A stretch of DNA of 11,986 nucleotides, from positions 1-11,986 of the forward strand of contig DADO01000041.1 in assembly GCA_002509325.1 (NCBI GenBank), in the 5' to 3' direction. The notes under the pieces are model-generated. The model was not told the DNA's origin. It saw only the letters and a list, made by a program, of their open reading frames with translations, and ran no database searches. Of this stretch, positions 6,893-11,986 are shown in pieces. The stretch is from Methanosarcina sp. UBA402. GTDB lineage: Archaea; Halobacteriota; Methanosarcinia; Methanosarcinales; Methanosarcinaceae. Both the position numbers and the translations under genes were made by a program. Each line of letters begins with the position of its first letter. Position 1 is the stretch's first letter.

Positions 6893-8269
6893 GTGGATAC
6901 ATTCGAGATTAAAGATGAGGAAATTAATGTTGAAGAGATTATGGAAAAAATCCGTGAGAATATAAAGAAGAGAAAAGAAAGTGACGATTATAATGATGGA
7001 AGTTTTGAAGAAATAGAACAGGTTTTTTCAGAGATTTCTAGTTCAAGGAAACAAAGTTCTCAAGAACTTGAAAGTATCAGTTCTAATTGTAATATCCGCA
7101 ACAATAGCTACTCTATTAGTTCTCATCGCCCAATCCTAGGCAATTTTTTAGTAAAAGGCCGAGAGTTGGTTCATGGAGAGGTCAGGCGTTATGTTGATCC
7201 CGTATTTCAGAAGCAAAGTGAGCTTAATTATAACTTCTTAGATCTTCTCGGTGGTACAAAGGAAGTAGCACATGATGCAAAGGAAATAGCAGAAACCTGT
7301 TCTAATAGTATAGAGCAATTAAAAACGGAGATCGAAGAACTGGAGGATGAAAATAAAGCTCTAAACCATAAAATTAAGCATTTAAATGACGAAGTTAAAA
7401 GGCTAAAAGTTGAATCAAAGCAGTTAAAATCCGAAATTATCAGCGACCTAATAAAAGAAGTTGAACTTCTAATCTCTGCTATTAATTTGGATCTCGACAA
7501 CAAAGACAGGCTTGGCGAAATACTTAAATCGAGAATAAAGAAAGAATCTGAAAGTCAAGTAATGTGCTCCTCCGAAATGGCTGATTCAGGTATTAATTAT
7601 TATGAATTTGAAGAACGATTTCGTGGTCCGAGAGAAAGTATTCTGCAGCATCAGTCAAACTTTATAAACTATTTTGCAAATCGCACCAATGTCCTTGATA
7701 TTGGATGCGGGCGGGGAGAGTTTCTGGAATTAGCAAAGGATAAAGGCATTATTGCTCGGGGAATTGATGTTGATAAGGATATGATAGACTTCTGTAAATC
7801 TAAGGGTCTGGATGTTGAACTAAAAGATGCTATAGAAGCTCTTGAAGAAATTGAAGATAAAAGCCTCGATGGAATTTTTATAAGTCAGGTGGTTGAGCAC
7901 CTCAGTCCTAATTATCTTATTAATATGTTGAATCTATGCAATATGAAAATGAAGTATGGTTCTTACATTATTATTGAAACGGTTAATCCTCTATCACTGT
8001 TTTCCTTTGCAAACTTTTACATAGACCTTTCTCACGTAAAACCTGTGCATCCAGAAACTCTTAAGTTTTTGGTTGATATGGCGGGTTTCCGTGATGTTGA
8101 AACTAAATTCTCGTCCCCTGTGCCCCCTGAAATGAGACTGCAAAAGCTTCCAAATCTTGATAATCAGGATGAGAAGACTCCGATGATTGAGATCTGCAAT
8201 CAAAACATAGACATGATAAATAATGCTTTATACGGTGCCCAGGATTATGCAATAATTGGGAAAAAATAA
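6893..8269 (+). CDS. Coiled-coil SAM methyltransferase, likely glycan chain terminator
   Basis: Predicted class I S-adenosylmethionine methyltransferase of 458 residues. The N-terminal segment INVEEIMEKIRENI (11-24) is an opening seen in many surface-glycan enzymes. Residues about 137-185 form a coiled coil with near-perfect heptads (I140, L143, I147, L150, N154, L157, I161, L164, V168, L171, S175, L178, I182). FEERFRGPRESI (239-250) precedes the catalytic domain. Motif I is VLDIGCGRGEF (267-277), the acidic ribose-binding strand is GIDVD (290-294), QVVEHL is at 332-337, and SHVKPVHPETL is at 380-390. The FRG segment plus GCGRGEF is the pattern of proteins annotated as O-antigen chain-terminating methyltransferases. 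It lacks the kinase domain of E. coli WbdD, and its coiled coil is N-terminal rather than C-terminal. With Wzt's C-terminal domain encoded nearby, methyl capping of the glycan end is the best guess; methylation of a non-terminal sugar is possible. Confidence 0.88.
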   Translation: MDTFEIKDEEINVEEIMEKIRENIKKRKESDDYNDGSFEEIEQVFSEISSSRKQSSQELESISSNCNIRNNSYSISSHRPILGNFLVKGRELVHGEVRRYVDPVFQKQSELNYNFLDLLGGTKEVAHDAKEIAETCSNSIEQLKTEIEELEDENKALNHKIKHLNDEVKRLKVESKQLKSEIISDLIKEVELLISAINLDLDNKDRLGEILKSRIKKESESQVMCSSEMADSGINYYEFEERFRGPRESILQHQSNFINYFANRTNVLDIGCGRGEFLELAKDKGIIARGIDVDKDMIDFCKSKGLDVELKDAIEALEEIEDKSLDGIFISQVVEHLSPNYLINMLNLCNMKMKYGSYIIIETVNPLSLFSFANFYIDLSHVKPVHPETLKFLVDMAGFRDVETKFSSPVPPEMRLQKLPNLDNQDEKTPMIEICNQNIDMINNALYGAQDYAIIGKK

Positions 8270-8293
8270 GGAAATTAATAACAAAAAACAATG

Positions 8294-8315
8294 AACAAAG
8301 ATTAATTTGTTTTCT
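8294..8315 (+). terminator. Possible stem-loop with T-rich tail
   Basis: AACAAA (8294-8299) and TTTGTT (8306-8311) form a 6-base stem with loop GATTAA, running into TTTTCT. It lies in the 86-base gap after the methyltransferase. The stem is A/T-rich and weak, so partial termination is only a suggestion. Confidence 0.28.
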
Positions 8316-8355
8316 ACGTTCTTAAATTCGGTGAGATAACTTTGGAGCAGTTTTA

Positions 8356-9525
8356 ATGAAAATTGCATTTGTTGTTCCCTGGTATGGAGATATTCCTGGT
8401 GGTGCAGAGAGTGAGTGCAAAAACACGGCTGAAAATCTTTCCAGAAATGGGATTGAAGTTGAAATAATTACTACATGTGTTAAAGAGTTCAATTCGGATT
8501 GGAGCACTAATTATTACGAAGAAGGAGTATCTAAATTAAATAACGTCACTATTCGAAGATTTAAAGTCCGACAAAGGAACACCAAACTCTTTGATCGTAT
8601 AAACTCCAAACTAATGCGTAACCAGAAAATCTCGCCAAAGGAAGAGCGGATATACATAGAAGAAATGATTAATAGCGATGATCTTTATCGGTATATTGAG
8701 ACTCATGGTTCAGACTATGACTACTTTATATTCATACCTTATATGTTTGGAACTACCTATTATGGATCTCAAATCCATCCAAAGAAATCCTTTTTGATAC
8801 CCTGTCTTCACGATGAGAGCTATGCATATATGGATATTTATAAAGATATGTTTCAGAATGTTGCAGGGCTAATATTCCATGCTGAACCTGAAGCAAAATT
8901 GGCAAACGAAATTTTCAACATTAGAGGCAAACAAATAATCTTAGGAGAAGGGATAGATACCAATATTTCGTTTGAGCCAAAAAGGTTCCGGGAGAAATAT
9001 GGAATAGATGATGATTTTATTCTTTACGCTGGAAGGCGTGAGCCAGGTAAAAATACTCCTCTTCTAATTGACTTTTTTTGTAAGTATAAGAAAAGAAATC
9101 AGAATGAGCTTAAACTTGTCTTGATAGGAAGTGGAGAAGTCAGTATCCCTGAGAAATTTAAAAAAGATATTATTGACCTGGGCTTTGTTCATAAACAGGA
9201 TAAATATGATTCATTTGCTGCTGCAAGCCTTGTCTGTCAGCCCTCAATTAATGAAAGTTTTTCAATAGTGATTATGGAAGCGTGGTTATGTTTTACTCCC
9301 GTTCTGGTTCATTCCAGATGTGCTGTAACAAAGAACCATTGTATTAAAGGTAATTCTGGATTGTATTTTGATAATTTCGAGGAGTTTGAAGGGTGTATTA
9401 ATTTTTACTTAAATAATCCTCAGTTAAGAAAAAAAATGGCTATAAACGGGAAAAAGTATGTAGATGAGAATTTTAACTGGGATAGAATTGTCGAAAAGTA
9501 TGTACGGTTTCTTGAAGAGGCTTGA
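8356..9525 (+). CDS. GT4-type glycosyltransferase, paralogue A
   Basis: GT-B fold glycosyltransferase of 389 residues, predicted cytoplasmic. The N-terminal half starts MKIAFVVPWYG and has the loop PGGAES (14-19). The donor-binding half begins near 221 (FILYAGRREPGKN). The catalytic-type pair E-x7-E is E300 and E308, in NESFSIVIMEAW. A conserved tail segment, TPVLVHSRC (314-322) to KGNSGLYF (331-338), holds cysteines C322 and C329. It is clearly paralogous to the gene at 10580-11752 (shared MKIAFVV opening, C41, E-S-x-S-x-V-x-x-E, C-x6-C, GN-S/A-GLY). ATG start with GGAG at 8344-8347, 8 bases upstream. Its last bases abut the next glycosyltransferase, so the three genes form one translational unit. 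Sugar donor and acceptor are unknown. Confidence 0.9.
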   Translation: MKIAFVVPWYGDIPGGAESECKNTAENLSRNGIEVEIITTCVKEFNSDWSTNYYEEGVSKLNNVTIRRFKVRQRNTKLFDRINSKLMRNQKISPKEERIYIEEMINSDDLYRYIETHGSDYDYFIFIPYMFGTTYYGSQIHPKKSFLIPCLHDESYAYMDIYKDMFQNVAGLIFHAEPEAKLANEIFNIRGKQIILGEGIDTNISFEPKRFREKYGIDDDFILYAGRREPGKNTPLLIDFFCKYKKRNQNELKLVLIGSGEVSIPEKFKKDIIDLGFVHKQDKYDSFAAASLVCQPSINESFSIVIMEAWLCFTPVLVHSRCAVTKNHCIKGNSGLYFDNFEEFEGCINFYLNNPQLRKKMAINGKKYVDENFNWDRIVEKYVRFLEEA

Positions 9526-9527
9526 AT

Positions 9528-10583
9528 ATGGAAATTCATCAAATATTGCCGACTTTTAGTCCTGGTGATGCAATTGGCAATGAGGTTATTGAGATTAACA
9601 AAACGCTTAGAAAATGGGGTTATAAGTCACAAATATACGCTGAAAATATCCATCCTGAAATGAGCGCTAAAAATTATCTTGAATATCGTAAAGTCTCCTC
9701 AAAAGACAATATATTGATATTTCATTTTTCCATAGGCTCTGATATATCTCATTATGTAAGAGAATTACCTGATAAGAAAATAATAAGGTTCCATGGAATT
9801 ACGCCTGAAAAGTATCTTTATGGAATCAATGATTATATTCAGCATTTGCTGGTACGGGGAAGAGAGGAACTCAATCTGTACCCTGAGTTAACTGACCTGG
9901 CACTGGCAAATTCCCGTTATACCCAGTTAGAGTTGAGTAAGCTGGGATTTAAACACATTGAGGTTTTTCCACTTTTAATGGATCTCAACATTTATGACAA
10001 AAATCCAAATCAAAGCCTCTTATCCAGGTTTGATGATGATTATGTGAATCTTCTCTTTGTTGGAAGGATAATTCCTCAAAAGAATCAGCATGTCATCCTT
10101 AAAATTTTCTCTTATTATAAGCTTATAAATCCTCGATCGCGTTTATTTTTAATAGGCAATTTTGAAGGTTGTGAAAACTATTATGATCAACTACAGGAGA
10201 TTATTAAGAAGCTAAAGTTAAAAGATGTCTATATTCCTGGAAAAGTCTCAATGGATGACCTCATTTCTTATTATAAACTGGCGGATGTTTTCCTTTGTAT
10301 GAGTGAATGGGAAACGTTTTGTGTTCCGCTTGTTGAAAGCATGTATTTTGACACTCCGATTCTTGCTTATAATTATACTGCAATACCGGATACTCTCGGA
10401 AACTCGGGAATTCTAATTAACAAACTTAAATGCAATGAAATTGCGGAAATGATTGATCTTGTAGTAAAGGATGAGGCTTTCAGAAATAAAATAATCCGGA
10501 AGCAGAGAGAAAGACTCAAAGATTTTGAAAGACCCAATATGGAAAATTTACTAAAAGAATATATTCAACAGGTGATTGATTGA
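9528..10583 (+). CDS. GT4-type glycosyltransferase
   Basis: GT-B fold glycosyltransferase of 351 residues, predicted cytoplasmic. It opens MEIHQILPTFSPGDAIGNE, the PGDAIGNE loop taking the place of the usual glycine-rich acceptor loop. The middle has FHFSIGSD and RFHGITPEKYL (about 65-95). The donor half starts near 172 (NLLFVGRIIPQKNQHV) and ends with the E-x7-E pair E262 and E270, in SEWETFCVPLVES. This sequence type differs from its two flanking neighbours, so it probably forms a different linkage. Start: AGAGG at 9516-9520 sits 7 bases before the ATG at 9528. The in-frame TTG at 9522, overlapping the upstream TGA, would be only one base from that site and is less likely. The stop overlaps the start of the next gene. 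Confidence 0.9.
   Translation: MEIHQILPTFSPGDAIGNEVIEINKTLRKWGYKSQIYAENIHPEMSAKNYLEYRKVSSKDNILIFHFSIGSDISHYVRELPDKKIIRFHGITPEKYLYGINDYIQHLLVRGREELNLYPELTDLALANSRYTQLELSKLGFKHIEVFPLLMDLNIYDKNPNQSLLSRFDDDYVNLLFVGRIIPQKNQHVILKIFSYYKLINPRSRLFLIGNFEGCENYYDQLQEIIKKLKLKDVYIPGKVSMDDLISYYKLADVFLCMSEWETFCVPLVESMYFDTPILAYNYTAIPDTLGNSGILINKLKCNEIAEMIDLVVKDEAFRNKIIRKQRERLKDFERPNMENLLKEYIQQVID
10571..10576 (+). promoter_or_regulatory. Ribosome site inside the preceding gene, deciding a TTG start
   Basis: GGTGAT is complementary to the archaeal 16S rRNA end and lies within the last codons of the upstream glycosyltransferase, 3 bases before the TTG at 10580. The TTG overlaps the TGA stop at 10581-10583, an arrangement typical of translational coupling. 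Confidence 0.6.
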
Positions 10584-11752
10584 AAATCGCCTTCGTTGTC
10601 CAGCGTTATGGGCTGGAGGTAAATGGAGGTGCTGAATTCCACTGCAGGCTCGTAGCTGAGCATTTATCAAAATATTTTGATGTAGAAGTTCTAACTACTT
10701 GCGCGATAGACTACAAAACATGGAAAAATGACTATCCTGAGGGAGTTGAAACCTTAAATGGAGTATTGGTCAGGAGATTTCCTGTTGATTATGAAAGAGA
10801 TTTGTTGAAATTTAATAAGTTCTCTGAGAAAATTTTCGGTAATATTCACACTTACGAAGACGAAGTTGAATGGATGAAACTGCAGGGTCCTTATTCAACA
10901 AAACTTTTAAACTATATCAAAAGTAATGAAAAAGATTATACTTGTTTTATCTTTTTTACCTATCTTTACTGTACTACCTTTTTTGGTTTTCCACTGGTAA
11001 AAGAAAAGGCTTTGCTTGTCCCAACAGCCCATGATGAACCTCCTATCTATTTGTCGATATTTAATTCTCTATTCAAATGCCCCAGAAGGTTTATCTATAA
11101 TACAGAGGAAGAAAAAAGTTTTGTCATCTCAAAATTCCGGGTTTCAAATATACCGTCTGATATCGTGGGTGTAGGTATAGATATTCCAGATAATATTGAT
11201 GCAACCTCATTTAGCAAGAAGTATAACCTGGATGATTTCGTTATTTTTGTTGGAAGGGTAGATGAGTCTAAAGGTTGTCAAGATCTATTTGATTATTTCT
11301 TACGGTACAAAAAGGAAAAGAAATCTTCTATTAAACTTGTTTTACTTGGGAAACAGACTATGCAAGTTCCTAAAAACCCTGACATTCTTTCCTTAGGCTT
11401 TGTCCCGGAGCAGGATAAATTTGATGGGATCAAGTCGGCTAAATTATTGATAATGCCCTCAAAGTATGAAAGTTTGTCCATGGTGTTGCTAGAATCCTGG
11501 CTCTGTAATACTCCCGTACTTGTAAATGGAAAATGTGACGTGTTAAGAGGTCAGTGTATCAGAGGCAATGCAGGGTTGTACTATGAAAACTATGATGAAT
11601 TTGAGGCATGCCTTGAGATTCTTCTGGCAAATGATGGAATGAGGAATGCTATGGGGAAAAACGGGATGAAATTTGTTTTGCAAAATTACTCATGGGAAAA
11701 TATAGAGAAAAAGTATATTTCAATATTGAAGGAGATTGATAGCCGCAACTAA
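10580..11752 (+). CDS. GT4-type glycosyltransferase, paralogue B
   Basis: GT-B fold glycosyltransferase of 390 residues, predicted cytoplasmic. It opens MKIAFVVQRYG with the loop NGGAEFHC (15-22), then VLTTCAIDYKTW (37-48) and VLVRRFPVD (62-70), a combination common in bacterial and archaeal surface-glycan loci. The donor half begins near 220 (FVIFVGRVDESKG). The E-x7-E pair is E297 and E305, in YESLSMVLLESW. C319 and C326 match a cysteine pair in paralogue A (8356-9525), and length and motif order are also shared, so the two arose by duplication or were gained together. TTG start overlapping the upstream stop, supported by GGTGAT. Translation ends at two consecutive in-frame stops, TAA TAG (11750-11755). 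It is the last complete gene in view. Confidence 0.9.
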   Translation: MKIAFVVQRYGLEVNGGAEFHCRLVAEHLSKYFDVEVLTTCAIDYKTWKNDYPEGVETLNGVLVRRFPVDYERDLLKFNKFSEKIFGNIHTYEDEVEWMKLQGPYSTKLLNYIKSNEKDYTCFIFFTYLYCTTFFGFPLVKEKALLVPTAHDEPPIYLSIFNSLFKCPRRFIYNTEEEKSFVISKFRVSNIPSDIVGVGIDIPDNIDATSFSKKYNLDDFVIFVGRVDESKGCQDLFDYFLRYKKEKKSSIKLVLLGKQTMQVPKNPDILSLGFVPEQDKFDGIKSAKLLIMPSKYESLSMVLLESWLCNTPVLVNGKCDVLRGQCIRGNAGLYYENYDEFEACLEILLANDGMRNAMGKNGMKFVLQNYSWENIEKKYISILKEIDSRN

Positions 11753-11787
11753 TAGATTTGGTATTGTGGGGAAATCTGAATGGAATA

Positions 11788-11815
11788 TCTTCTTTTCATT
11801 TTTTATCTTTCATCC
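11788..11815 (+). terminator. Pyrimidine-rich candidate terminator
   Basis: Starting about 35 bases after the last glycosyltransferase, a T/C-rich run with TTTTCATTTTTT resembles the T-rich tracts at which archaeal RNA polymerase stops. No strong hairpin accompanies it. Confidence 0.4.
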
Positions 11816-11944
11816 TGGAAGGCTGGAGTTCGTCCGCTTCGAGCAAAGTATGGAAACTTCAACTTCCTCATTGGAAAATAAAATATCCGGCTTTGTAGAA
11901 AACCTACTTTAATCAGCTTCAATAGACTCTGAAATAAATAAGTA

Positions 11945-11954
11945 AAAATATATC
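11945..11954 (+). promoter_or_regulatory. TATA-like element near the right edge
   Basis: AAAATATATC resembles an archaeal TATA box and could drive a gene starting beyond the window. A short inverted repeat, AGGC/GCCT (11955-11968), follows at once. The rest of 11753-11986 shows no gene. Confidence 0.25.
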
Positions 11955-11986
11955 AGGCAATTCAGCCTAAGTTTGACAGTATCCAC

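Noticed and set aside
7228..7503. 91-residue serine-rich frame antisense to the coiled coil
   Set aside because: It mirrors the lysine/glutamate-rich coiled-coil codons on the other strand and has no independent support.
11858..11986. Possible insertion-sequence remnant at the right edge
   Set aside because: The stretch looks unlike the rest of the gap, but no transposase fragment, inverted ends or target duplication can be shown within the window.

Overview
The window looks like part of a methanogenic archaeon's chromosome, most likely Methanosarcina or a close relative. The minus strand carries an archaeal-type oligosaccharyltransferase (AglB/Stt3). Several genes have Shine-Dalgarno-like GGAG/GAGG/GGTGAT sequences combined with TTG or GTG starts. 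The intergenic gaps are long, AT-rich and full of short tandem repeats. The genus is an inference from these features; no marker gene is present to prove it.

Layout. Positions 132-2618 (minus) hold aglB. A 750-base divergent gap (2640-3386) follows, containing two unrelated tandem-repeat arrays. All later genes are on the plus strand. Block one is a GT4-type glycosyltransferase (3387-4469), an ABC-2 polysaccharide permease (4560-5327, Wzm type) and its ATPase (5334-6584, Wzt type with a C-terminal extension). A 308-base gap with a third tandem array separates block two: a coiled-coil SAM methyltransferase (6893-8269) and three GT-B glycosyltransferases (8356-9525, 9528-10583, 10580-11752). 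The last three genes are directly adjacent or overlapping and are probably translationally coupled. The final 234 bases show no gene.

How the genes may work together (inference). The glycosyltransferases would build a lipid-linked glycan on the cytoplasmic face. The methyltransferase resembles the family often annotated as O-antigen chain-terminating methyltransferases and could cap the glycan. Wzt, through its C-terminal domain, and Wzm would export it. This is the bacterial ABC-transporter-dependent O-antigen logic, here in an archaeon beside the enzyme that transfers glycans to S-layer protein asparagines. Whether AglB uses the exported glycan or merely lies nearby cannot be decided from the sequence. 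No sugar-nucleotide synthesis gene, initiating phosphoglycosyltransferase or polymerase is visible in the window.

The right-hand cluster is visibly more AT-rich than aglB, as is usual for exchangeable surface-glycan loci.
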